A DNA stretch of 64,000 bases from an uncultured Dorea sp. (lineage in GTDB: Bacteria; Bacillota; Clostridia; Lachnospirales; Lachnospiraceae), in the NCBI RefSeq assembly GCF_934294775.1, contig NZ_CAKRAH010000010.1, forward strand, positions 1 through 64,000, read 5' to 3'. The translations under genes were made by a program, and so were the position numbers. Shown here one piece after another: positions 35,317 to 43,227 of the stretch. Position 1 is the first letter of the stretch; every line of letters begins with the position of its first letter. The notes beneath the pieces are model-generated. The model was given only the letters and a program-made list of their open reading frames with translations. It had not been told where the DNA came from and did no database searches.

Positions 35317-36681
35317 TTATTTATCAGCCTTCGGAGTATAATCAAGTCCAATACGTTTAGCCTGATTTTCAGGATCCCAGAAGAATCCCCACTCAACGAA
35401 GTTCTTAATTTTAGCTGTATCAGCAGGAGTCCATGTAACCAGATCACCTTTCTTGTACAGTTCATCGATCTCTTCATCTGTATAACCGAAGTTTTCCAGA
35501 ACCTCACGGTTGTGTTCACCGAAGCAAGGAGCGGAAGCAACGATCTGTGAAGGATGTTTCTTGAAGATGTTTGTAAGTCCGATACCTTTCATCTTACCGA
35601 AGCACTGATCTTCCCATTCAACGATGTTCTCGCGTGCTTCATACTGTGGATCTTTCTCGATGTCTGCTGGTCCGTAAGCTCTCTGGCAAGGAATAGCAGC
35701 TTTGTTGAAGATTTCTTCCAGTTCATCACATGTACGCTCTGCACAGAACTTAGCACAGAGTTCATCAGCTTTCTGTCCACGTGGATCGAACAGAGGGAAT
35801 CCTGTACAGTTCTTAGGAATTCCTTTTGTTATACCAGGTTTACCCATACCAATGATTGGGTATCCACGTTTTACAGGTCCCTGACCTACGATAGCTACGA
35901 ACATAGCACCGCCGTCTTTTGTATCATAGAATGAGAAGCATGAAGCCATATCACTCTTGTTACCTGTACGGTATGGAACAGGCTCACCCTGTTTCGGGTA
36001 TCCTTTGTTGAACCAGTTTGCCGGATAGTTATCAAGCAGACGGAACATAGTATCATACTGGGCAACGTCGCAGGAATCACCTTCACCTGTGTGCTGTGCA
36101 CTGATGTATCCTGATAATGCAACGATACAAGCATTGTATGCTGTAATGTAGTCAGACAGATAAGGGTTAACCTTCATAGGTCCGGATGTAGGAGATACAC
36201 CGTTCATGTACATATATCCACCCATTGCCTGTCCGGATACGTCGTAAGAAGGTTTGTCTTTAGAAGGTCCGAACTGTCCGTATCCAGATACGTGTACGAT
36301 TGTCAGGGCTTTGTTGTGCTCCCAGCAAACTTTGTCTGTAAGACCACGTTTTGCGTATGATCCAGGACGTCCTGCTTCGATCCAGATGTCAGCCCATTCG
36401 ATACATTTTAAGAAGATCTTCTGACCTGATTTCTTAGCTGTGTTAACTGTGATAGAGTATTCATTACGGTGATTCTGAGACCATGAAAGAGTACCTCTTG
36501 TCTGGCACGCGATTGTTGGAGCCTCTGCCTGAAGTACCTGAGCACCCATTTCAGCCATCAAAGATCCTGCGAATGGTCCAGCAATATTTGTTCCGGTTAC
36601 GAATACTTTTACGCCCTGGAGAACACCAAATGCTGGATATTCACCAAATTTCTGAGTTAATTTGTTGTTGATTTCTTTCAT
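35317..36681 (-). CDS. baiF: Bile acid CoA transferase (class III CoA transferase), BaiF-like
   Basis: This 454-residue protein is a class III (formyl-CoA transferase-like) enzyme. It has the N-terminal GxxGxVFVTGTNIAGPFAGS-type entry, PSYDVSGQAMGGYM, and a candidate nucleophile Asp177 in NPYLSDYITAY, in the position where family III enzymes form aspartyl-CoA. BaiF moves CoA from a dehydroxylated bile-acid thioester to an incoming primary bile acid, saving ATP. The closest relatives I recall are BaiF/BaiK of Clostridium scindens (about 426 residues); this one has a somewhat longer C-terminus. It is the last gene of the minus-strand bai transcript and is followed by a strong terminator. Specificity (BaiF versus BaiK type) is not resolved. 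Confidence 0.83.
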   Translation of the reverse strand: MKEINNKLTQKFGEYPAFGVLQGVKVFVTGTNIAGPFAGSLMAEMGAQVLQAEAPTIACQTRGTLSWSQNHRNEYSITVNTAKKSGQKIFLKCIEWADIWIEAGRPGSYAKRGLTDKVCWEHNKALTIVHVSGYGQFGPSKDKPSYDVSGQAMGGYMYMNGVSPTSGPMKVNPYLSDYITAYNACIVALSGYISAQHTGEGDSCDVAQYDTMFRLLDNYPANWFNKGYPKQGEPVPYRTGNKSDMASCFSFYDTKDGGAMFVAIVGQGPVKRGYPIIGMGKPGITKGIPKNCTGFPLFDPRGQKADELCAKFCAERTCDELEEIFNKAAIPCQRAYGPADIEKDPQYEARENIVEWEDQCFGKMKGIGLTNIFKKHPSQIVASAPCFGEHNREVLENFGYTDEEIDELYKKGDLVTWTPADTAKIKNFVEWGFFWDPENQAKRIGLDYTPKADK

Positions 36682-36769
36682 CTCATATTTCCTTTCTTAT
36701 ATTATTTGAAATGTATATGTGACATATTTCGTTTTTTGTAAAATCATGTTACTGCGTAGACAGTAATCA

Positions 36770-38047
36770 TTATTCATCGCCCTGAGGATATTTTTCCTGC
36801 AGTTTTTCGCCGCCTTTTAATGCACCAGATACACATAAGAACAGTGCAACAGCTACGAACATGTAGACGATCCATGTAATTCCGTATCCAACGATTCCCT
36901 GAATGATTGATGTAAGTACAGAACCAAAGGCTGCACCGATCAGGAAGAATAAGTTGGCAAATGCATAGATTCCACCGTAATCTTTTGTTCCGAATACTTT
37001 TGACATCAGGACTGCCGGAAGTACCTTAGGAAGGAACATAGCAATCGCGAAGAAGATAGAGTATCCAAACGCAAGCATTACAGTACCGCTTACAGAGTAA
37101 GCATAAAGGCTTGCTAATCCAATGATAACAAGGACAGCTGCTCCGAGAACTGTTTTGCGGATACCGATCTTATCCATGAGGGCTCCACCTGCAACCATAC
37201 CGATGATAGATACGATAGAGTATACAGAAAGGACAGTTCCCTGAAGTTTACCACCATCCTGTGCAACAGATGTTACGAAGTTAGGTACGTGAGTTGTAAC
37301 ACCGGCTGAGAGGATACCTGTGAACATAACAACACCGATAACACAGAACCATGCACCGGATTTTGTAGCTACTTTCTTAGATACACCGATCCATGCGCCG
37401 GAGTTCTCTTCTGTTTTTGCAGTTTTTTCACCTTCACCTGTGCGGTAAGGCTCTGTTCCGTACTCTGCAGGAGAACGTTTTACCAGGAAAAGTGCTGTCA
37501 GCACCATAACTACTGCAACTACTGCAGCAGAGAAGATCATAGCAGTTTTCCAACCTGTATCATTTGCTGAGATAAAGTGGGAAATAACTGGTGACCATAC
37601 GGCTCCGCCAAGTCCGCCGCCTGCGTAGGCGATAGACATCATTGTTGCACGTTTATCTTCAAACCATGCTGTAACAAGCATAGAGATTGGAAGCTGTGTA
37701 AGACCTGCCATAAAGATATTGGACAGGGCAAATACCAGATAGAACTGCCAGATTGCTGTACAGAATGTTGCAACTACCCAGCAAAGGCAGGTACCGATCG
37801 TGACGATGGTCATGGTAAGTTTCATATTTTTCTTCTGATACATTCCTGCAATCACCATTGCACCGATAGCACTGGCGAAAGAGGCGATCAGGTTAACTAA
37901 AGACCAGCTTGTATTGCTGAAACCAAGGTTATTGCATACCGGAGCCATGTACAGTGAAAAGCAGTTGCTCATGATTCCTGTAGGTATGAATGACATAATA
38001 AAGGCAGCAGCAAGGACGCCCCAGCCCTTGAATTTCTTTTTCTCCAT
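36770..38047 (-). CDS. baiG: MFS transporter in the BaiG position (probable bile-acid importer)
   Basis: The 425-residue major facilitator protein has about twelve transmembrane helices, the intracellular loops between helices 2-3 and 8-9 (GMYQKKNMK and GALMDKIGIRKT), and an overall resemblance to the oxalate/formate and monocarboxylate antiporter branch. It lies 31 bases after baiB and before baiF, as baiG does in other bai operons. Clostridium scindens BaiG is about 477 residues with reportedly 14 segments, so this is either a divergent orthologue or a replacement in the same role. GAAAGGAG precedes the ATG. Bile-acid uptake is inferred from position. Confidence 0.75.
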   Translation of the reverse strand: MEKKKFKGWGVLAAAFIMSFIPTGIMSNCFSLYMAPVCNNLGFSNTSWSLVNLIASFASAIGAMVIAGMYQKKNMKLTMTIVTIGTCLCWVVATFCTAIWQFYLVFALSNIFMAGLTQLPISMLVTAWFEDKRATMMSIAYAGGGLGGAVWSPVISHFISANDTGWKTAMIFSAAVVAVVMVLTALFLVKRSPAEYGTEPYRTGEGEKTAKTEENSGAWIGVSKKVATKSGAWFCVIGVVMFTGILSAGVTTHVPNFVTSVAQDGGKLQGTVLSVYSIVSIIGMVAGGALMDKIGIRKTVLGAAVLVIIGLASLYAYSVSGTVMLAFGYSIFFAIAMFLPKVLPAVLMSKVFGTKDYGGIYAFANLFFLIGAAFGSVLTSIIQGIVGYGITWIVYMFVAVALFLCVSGALKGGEKLQEKYPQGDE

Positions 38048-38078
38048 GTTTTTCTCCTTTCGTAATTGAAGAAGAACA

Positions 38079-39602
38079 CTATTCCGAAGTTTTCTGTAAA
38101 TATTGTTCTACCATCTTACTGCGGACAACCTTTCCACTTTCGTTACGTGGAATATGGTCGATGTGTTCAAATGATTTTGGTATTTTGTAAGGAGGCAGAT
38201 AATTGAGTGCAAATTTTATAAGACTTTTATCACTGACTGGTTCATTGGATTCTACAAATGCATGAATCCTGTGTCCCCATTCTTTGTCGGGAAGTCCGAC
38301 AACTACAGCATCGTCTATTTTCTTATGTTTTTTCAGGACTGCTTCGATTTCGGCAGCGAATACGTTTTCACCACCGGTTACGATCATGTCGCTTCGTCGG
38401 TCCTTAAAATAAAGATAGCCTTCATCATCTACATATCCGATGTCACCCACGCTTTTGAACCCATGTTCATCACTCTTAAGCGGGGCGATATTTTTGTATT
38501 CAACTTTTGGCATATTTGGTCCCCAGGACATGAAGATTTCTCCGGTCTGGCCGGTTGGAAGATCGTTTCCTGCGTCATCTCTTATGGAGATATGCCCACA
38601 TGGCATACGTCCGACACTTCCCTGATGGGTAAGCCATTCATCCCCGCGGATGAAGGTCATGCCGACACATTCTGTCATGGAATAGATTTCATATATTTTT
38701 TCCGGTGGGAGAATGTCGAACCATTTTCTCTTAAGGTCTGCGGAACAGACACCACCGGTGTGGCAGAAGACTTCCAGACTGCTTAAGTCTTCTGGATGAA
38801 AATCCGGAAGGCGGATGATACGCTGCATGAGAGTTGGAACCATCTGTACATATTCAATCTGATATTTCTTAATGAGTGCCACAATTGCTTTTGCATCAAA
38901 GCAGGAAGGCATATATAATGTATTTCCGCAGTAAAGTCCGTTAAATGCTACGGAGTGCGGAGCGCCGTGGAAGAGAGGACCGGCAAGGAGCTGGCGCATC
39001 TCAAAGCGCATACCGGAGATGGTGAACCAGGTCTTAAGACCTTCGTCGCTTTCGCCGGCTGCCATATTCTGTTCGATGACTTTGGTTTTACCGGATGTAC
39101 CGCCGGAACAGTTGGCAAGGTTAGGAATTGCCAGAATGTCGGGCGGCATATCTTCCGGATAATTTTCACTTATACTTTTTAGTTCAGACGAACTAAGACT
39201 TTGATAATTATCTGGTTTCCAACGGTTGGTAACAACCAGGGAAGGTGCGACACATTCACAGATCTCTAAAAGATTACGTCTTGGAACTCTGTTAGAGATT
39301 GGGACATAACATCCGCCGGCTTTCCAGATTCCAAAAGCCAGTGCGATGTGTGTCGGAATGTTAGGAAGAGCAACAATGACGCTCTTACCAGGCTTGATTC
39401 CCTGCTCCATAAGGTACCATGCGATACGGTTGGAAAGGACTTCAAGGGCGTGCCACGTCATAACCGTTTCTTTATTTTCCGGTGAAATATATACTACGGC
39501 CGGAGCATCCGGCTTTACTTTTGCGATATTCGCAAGCTGCCTTCCAGGCGTAAAAAAACTATCTTCACCAGTGTTAAATATATTAAAGTGTGCGGTATTC
39601 AC
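38079..39602 (-). CDS. baiB: Bile acid CoA ligase BaiB
   Basis: The protein of about 507 residues is an ANL adenylate-forming enzyme that ligates CoA to the carboxyl of primary bile acids with ATP, the entry step of 7-alpha-dehydroxylation. The AMP-binding P-loop CSGGTSGKTK, the GPLFHGAPHSVAFNGL segment, IYSMTEC, the GDIGYVDDEGYLYFKDRRSD motif and a C-terminal catalytic Lys in NESGKVVRSK are all present. These blocks closely follow C. scindens BaiB as I remember it, especially LFHGAPHS and CHTGGVCS. Two GTG codons (39608 and 39602) can start the frame; AAGGGGGA is nine bases from the second, which I prefer. It follows baiA by about 110 bases with a hairpin between. Confidence 0.87.
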   Translation of the reverse strand: MNTAHFNIFNTGEDSFFTPGRQLANIAKVKPDAPAVVYISPENKETVMTWHALEVLSNRIAWYLMEQGIKPGKSVIVALPNIPTHIALAFGIWKAGGCYVPISNRVPRRNLLEICECVAPSLVVTNRWKPDNYQSLSSSELKSISENYPEDMPPDILAIPNLANCSGGTSGKTKVIEQNMAAGESDEGLKTWFTISGMRFEMRQLLAGPLFHGAPHSVAFNGLYCGNTLYMPSCFDAKAIVALIKKYQIEYVQMVPTLMQRIIRLPDFHPEDLSSLEVFCHTGGVCSADLKRKWFDILPPEKIYEIYSMTECVGMTFIRGDEWLTHQGSVGRMPCGHISIRDDAGNDLPTGQTGEIFMSWGPNMPKVEYKNIAPLKSDEHGFKSVGDIGYVDDEGYLYFKDRRSDMIVTGGENVFAAEIEAVLKKHKKIDDAVVVGLPDKEWGHRIHAFVESNEPVSDKSLIKFALNYLPPYKIPKSFEHIDHIPRNESGKVVRSKMVEQYLQKTSE

Positions 39603-39652
39603 GGTCACTATCCCCCTTTAGTATCCCCAAGATATTTATCCTATTGATATAG

Positions 39653-39683
39653 GGATTGCCGGAAGCATTACGACCGGCAATCC
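39653..39683. other. Strong hairpin in the baiA-baiB gap
   Basis: GGATTGCCGG (39653-39662) pairs perfectly with CCGGCAATCC (39674-39683). The T-run (TTGTTTTTT) is on the plus-strand side, whereas bai transcription runs on the minus strand, where the stem is followed by CTATATCAATAGG. It is thus not a standard terminator for baiA-baiB; it may stabilise or process the mRNA between the two genes, or terminate antisense transcription. Confidence 0.6.
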
Positions 39684-39710
39684 ATTGTTTTTTCCGATTT
39701 TTAATTAATA

Positions 39711-40478
39711 TTAGTTAGCTACGTTAGCTGGAATGTATCCACCATCTACATTTATTACAGTACCTGTGATGTAAGATGCTGCACTTGAAGAAAGGAAGAG
39801 GATAGCATTAGCAACTTCTTCTGGTTTTCCGATATGACGAAGCGGAATTCCCTTAGCAAGGTTCTTCTTAGCGAATGGAGGAATTGTAGCAAGAAGGTCT
39901 GTATCAATTACTCCAGGAGCTACTGCGTTGCAACGGATTCCTGCGTAAGCCTGCTCCCAAGCCATAGATTTTGTAAATGCGATAACTCCACCTTTTGAAG
40001 CTGGATAAGGGCATCCGCATCCTGCTCCGTAGATACCAGCTACAGAAGCTGTGTTAACGATGCATCCTTTTGTTTTCTTAAGGTATTTGATTGCATATTT
40101 TGTAAGGTTGAACATACCTTTTAAGTTTGTGTTCATAACATAATCCCACTGAGACTGTTTCATTTTGTGGATTGGAACACTGCTGTCTGTACCAGCGTTG
40201 TTAACGAGGACATCAAGTCTTCCCCATTTTTCTTCGATCTCAGCATAGAGTTCCTGAGCTGCTTTATAATCGCAAAGGTCGATTGCTTTTACAGCGAAGT
40301 CATAATCAGGATTGATAGATTTTAATTCAGCGATCTGCTCTGTAAAGTCTTCGCCTTCTTTTCCTAAGAAATATACTTTAGCGCCAGCTGCAAGATAAGC
40401 TTTTACTGTTGCGTATCCAATACCACGGCTACCACCTGTAACTAATACTACTTTTCCTTCGAATTCTTTTTCAAACAT
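39711..40478 (-). CDS. baiA: 3-alpha-hydroxysteroid dehydrogenase BaiA (SDR family)
   Basis: This 255-residue classical SDR contains the cofactor loop TGGSRGIG (15-21), NNAG (93-96), and the catalytic Ser145 (NTASVAGIYG), Tyr158 and Lys162 (YPASK). In bai metabolism BaiA oxidises the 3-alpha-hydroxyl of bile-acyl-CoA with NAD and later reduces the 3-oxo product. Size, the YPASK motif (also in C. scindens BaiA2) and position next to baiB support the assignment, although SDRs are numerous and the overall similarity to BaiA2 is only moderate, so another hydroxysteroid dehydrogenase specificity is possible. It heads the minus-strand transcript with its promoter about 120 bases upstream. Confidence 0.78.
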   Translation of the reverse strand: MFEKEFEGKVVLVTGGSRGIGYATVKAYLAAGAKVYFLGKEGEDFTEQIAELKSINPDYDFAVKAIDLCDYKAAQELYAEIEEKWGRLDVLVNNAGTDSSVPIHKMKQSQWDYVMNTNLKGMFNLTKYAIKYLKKTKGCIVNTASVAGIYGAGCGCPYPASKGGVIAFTKSMAWEQAYAGIRCNAVAPGVIDTDLLATIPPFAKKNLAKGIPLRHIGKPEEVANAILFLSSSAASYITGTVINVDGGYIPANVAN

Positions 40479-40597
40479 GTTTAGAATCCCCTTCCTTTTT
40501 CTTACTTTATAAATTGCTTTGAGTTTCTACGTCTTTTTCGGAGGATTCCCGTTCCTTCGAAAAATTTACTACCGATACGTCAACTCAATGACTGATA

Positions 40598-40626
40598 ATA
40601 TTTTAACATTATTTTAATCGTGTCAA
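40598..40626 (-). promoter_or_regulatory. Candidate sigma-A promoter of the baiA-baiB-baiG-baiF transcript
   Basis: On the minus strand TTGACA (40626-40621) is consensus; 17 bases later AAATAT (40603-40598) is a weak -10 box, with TAAAAT and TATTAT alternatives at poorer spacing. A second TTGACG lies 40 bases closer to the gene. A weak -10 box behind a perfect -35 box would suit activation by an AraC protein. The rest of the 363-base gap 40479-40841 is A/T-rich and ends in the terminator of the upstream regulator gene. Confidence 0.45.
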
Positions 40627-40756
40627 CGGGTTAGGAGTTCATTTTTTCTACTGTTTGAAAAGACAAAAAGTGACATTTTATAGTCAAAACGACCGACAAA
40701 GTGAAAAATGAGCGGATTATGTATACAAAGTATCTAAAAAGAATAAAAATAAAAAG

Positions 40757-40793
40757 AAAGTCTCCGTCAGAATGAATATCTGCGGAGACTTTT
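40757..40793 (-). terminator. Intrinsic terminator of the bai-locus regulator operon
   Basis: AAAGTCTCCG (40757-40766) pairs with CGGAGACTTT (40783-40792). On the minus strand the stem is followed by CTTTTTATTTTTATTC, a typical T-rich tail, 50 bases after the sensor-only gene. Confidence 0.82.
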
Positions 40794-40841
40794 CTGTGCT
40801 AAAAAACTTTGTTAAAAAATTGCTCTTTCCGATAGATCGGG

Positions 40842-41492
40842 CTATTTCTTTTTATCTTTTTTCTCTATCTTTTGTTCTGTTTTTGTCTTTTTCTCTGTTT
40901 TTTCGGTTGGAGAAAAATAGTCCTTTGGCATCTGATCCGTAATGATTCCGAGAAAATCTATCATATAGCAGAAGCAGAGATGAATCTGATCTGAGGATTT
41001 ATTCTTTGCCTCATAGAGAAGCCCATCCATGGATTGGTTGGCAATCTGTGCAGATAACCCGCTCAAGTGCACAACCGGAGGCTGGGATGGAACGACCATC
41101 TGCTCGCATTTCAGATAAGGGTTGGCAATCATGTATACGTAAGTGCTGCTGTTCATACGTGCCTCGGCAATTTCCAGAGGTGCTTCCTTAGATGGAAGAA
41201 AACGGTAACGGTGAAATGGTCCGAGGTTGATCAGTGTATTCGGTTTTAAGTCATATTCTACACCATTGATCAGGGCTTTCCCTTTGCCGGAACGGACCAG
41301 GATGAATGTCTGATCGCAGTTGTTGGCATAAGAAGTAGGAGCCTGGATCTTGGTTATATGAGCCTGAATGTTATCAGGCAGCACATTATTAATAAAGTAA
41401 TCATGCGCACCGGAAAATACGGTACGGCTGGATGTTGGATCTTGCGATATGTTATTATCGGTATCGCCTGATGGTTGTGTATCTTTTGCCAT
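40842..41492 (-). CDS. Cupin sensor protein related to AraC regulators but without a DNA-binding domain
   Basis: The 216-residue protein has an AraC-type cupin ligand-binding region (about 40-135; FILVRSGKGKALINGVEY) that parallels the N-terminus of the regulator encoded just upstream (YFILVREGHGSFIINGEEF). A helical segment up to about 190 is followed by a Lys/Glu-rich tail, and the frame then stops; there is no helix-turn-helix. The two genes are 75 bases apart in one transcript ending at the terminator near 40757. This looks like a duplicated sensor that lost its DNA-binding half. It could form heterodimers with the full regulator, or buffer bile-acid ligand. Function is inference; no signal peptide or membrane segment is present. 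Confidence 0.72.
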   Translation of the reverse strand: MAKDTQPSGDTDNNISQDPTSSRTVFSGAHDYFINNVLPDNIQAHITKIQAPTSYANNCDQTFILVRSGKGKALINGVEYDLKPNTLINLGPFHRYRFLPSKEAPLEIAEARMNSSTYVYMIANPYLKCEQMVVPSQPPVVHLSGLSAQIANQSMDGLLYEAKNKSSDQIHLCFCYMIDFLGIITDQMPKDYFSPTEKTEKKTKTEQKIEKKDKKK

Positions 41493-41567
41493 TTTCTTTT
41501 TGACCTTCTTTTATATGTATAACTTTGTATGTAATGTTGTAACGTAATCTAGAATCAGGCAGCTGGC

Positions 41568-42812
41568 TTACCTGTCTTTTTTTTCTGAGAGTTTCCGTTT
41601 TTTGCGGAATTCTCCAGGTGACATTCCGTTGATGCTGTAGAAGACTCTTGCCATTGTACGGTCAGAACCGAATCCGGATTCGATCGCAATATCTACGGTC
41701 GGCAGATGGGTTGTGGTAAGCAGTGCTTCTGCATAGCGGACACGGAACTGTGATAATACCTGCTTATAACTGGAATTCAGCCGGTTTTTAAACTGAACGC
41801 GCAGGATATTTTCGGAAGTATACAGTTCTTTTGTAAGTGTTTCGGCGTCAACTGTTTCTGTCATATTTTCATATAGATAGCTGATCGCAGAGATCAGTGT
41901 CTCGTTCATAATGGTTCCGCGGTATACGTGACCGTCTTTTCCGTCACTTAACATCCGTTTGAGGTATGTCTGAGGGGTCATACCGGTCATCGCTTTAAAG
42001 CGTCTGAAGAAAGTAATCTCCATATTGAATCCCGATATGGACGAGATGTAGTCAAACGGAAGACTGTCATATAGGAAATATGACATGGCAAGCGATAATC
42101 GCATCCGGTTCAGATACTGGTTAAAGTTAAGTCCGGTTGCTACAAGCAGTGCGTGGTTCAGTGCGGATTCACTGACGGACGGTGCAACTGCACCTACCAC
42201 ATCGGAAAGTGTCAGGTTCGATGTGCTGTGAACTGCAATATAAAGGCTCGCCTTGCGGCTGAGCGGCAGGGAACTGAACTTGTATTTTGCTTTCATGCTG
42301 CGGGCAAAACGGTTATAGAGCAGTTCGATTCTTCTAAGGTAGGAACTGCGGATAATTGCGGAACCATGTGTATTCTTTTTGCTTAATTTGCGATACTGGG
42401 AAAAGAGCTGCCCGATCTGTTCTACTTCTTCTCCGGCAGGTCCGATCACAGGAAGATTGTTGACAATCTCAAGCTCCTTGGTAGGAGCAATGTTGCTGAA
42501 AGAATAGTAGCTCAGAAGCTGGTAATCGTAGGAACAGACCCAGATCTTTAACTGCTCGCCAAATGCTGGACAGATAGTAAGTACCTGGGAGGACTGAATC
42601 CACGATACACAGCCTGGTTGTACTGAGAATTCTTCTCCATTAATAATAAAACTACCATGTCCCTCCCTGACGAGGATGAAGTAGCTGTCAAACTCCATGA
42701 CTGGGAACATTTCCCCTGTAATGATATGTTCCTGCAGCTTCAGATATTTGTCCGGTCCACAGAAGATGCCGTCTCTTGGAGTTTCGCATAAAGGACGGAT
42801 TTTGTTTTTCAA
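41568..42812 (-). CDS. AraC-family regulator with two tandem helix-turn-helix domains (BarA-like position)
   Basis: The 414-residue protein has an N-terminal cupin (about 40-100), a helical linker, a first AraC-type domain at about 189-287 (ending FFRRFKAMTGMTPQTYLKRM), and a second at about 305-406 (ending ARVFYSINGMSPGEFRKKR). A typical AraC protein has a single such domain. The frame starts with TTG; AGGGAGTGA lies upstream and an in-frame stop precedes it, so no upstream ATG is possible. It lies between baiA and baiH, where AraC regulators such as BarA flank bai genes in C. scindens. Likely ligands are bile acids, and likely targets the three bai promoters (inference). Confidence 0.82.
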   Translation of the reverse strand: MKNKIRPLCETPRDGIFCGPDKYLKLQEHIITGEMFPVMEFDSYFILVREGHGSFIINGEEFSVQPGCVSWIQSSQVLTICPAFGEQLKIWVCSYDYQLLSYYSFSNIAPTKELEIVNNLPVIGPAGEEVEQIGQLFSQYRKLSKKNTHGSAIIRSSYLRRIELLYNRFARSMKAKYKFSSLPLSRKASLYIAVHSTSNLTLSDVVGAVAPSVSESALNHALLVATGLNFNQYLNRMRLSLAMSYFLYDSLPFDYISSISGFNMEITFFRRFKAMTGMTPQTYLKRMLSDGKDGHVYRGTIMNETLISAISYLYENMTETVDAETLTKELYTSENILRVQFKNRLNSSYKQVLSQFRVRYAEALLTTTHLPTVDIAIESGFGSDRTMARVFYSINGMSPGEFRKKRKLSEKKDR

Positions 42813-43227
42813 AGTTAATAGTCACTCCCTAAAATTATCTAATACAGAAACGTTGCATTTTTGTTCCTGATATAACAACACAATAAGTTAACTATAGACT
42901 ATCATAAACCAGATTTTAAATCAATGCGGAACGTGAAAAGATTCACAGATAATCCCGTATAATGGTGTGTATTCTTAGGAAAAGTGTATATTTATACGAA
43001 ACGCCAGAGTAGAAGATATGGAAAAACTGCACCCAGAGATCCGGATGCCGGCTGATATCTGTATATAAAGATGATCACGGCCATCTGTCTGTAAATGCTA
43101 CAGATAAAGACCGTGATCACCGGGAGGAATTCGTTATGTCAGACGAATCGTTCTATATATTTGTGCAAATATTTTATTTTGAAGATTATGTTTTCTTCTG
43201 ATTTTATATGGACCTGTGTTGCAGATT
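42813..43227. other. Intergenic region with a 48-base hairpin between the AraC gene and baiH
   Basis: This gap contains the promoter region of the AraC gene on its left. TGATCACGG (43072-43080) pairs with CCGTGATCA (43111-43119), and inside it ATCTGT (43083-43088) pairs with ACAGAT (43100-43105). The stem lies downstream of baiH on the minus strand but is followed only by TCTTTATATAC, so it is at best a weak terminator. No gene can be supported. Confidence 0.55.

Noticed and set aside
43136..43201. 21-residue ORF with a GGGAGGA site next to the hairpin downstream of baiH
   Set aside because: It is very short, rich in Phe/Tyr through A/T-rich sequence, has no promoter, and no conserved feature supports it.
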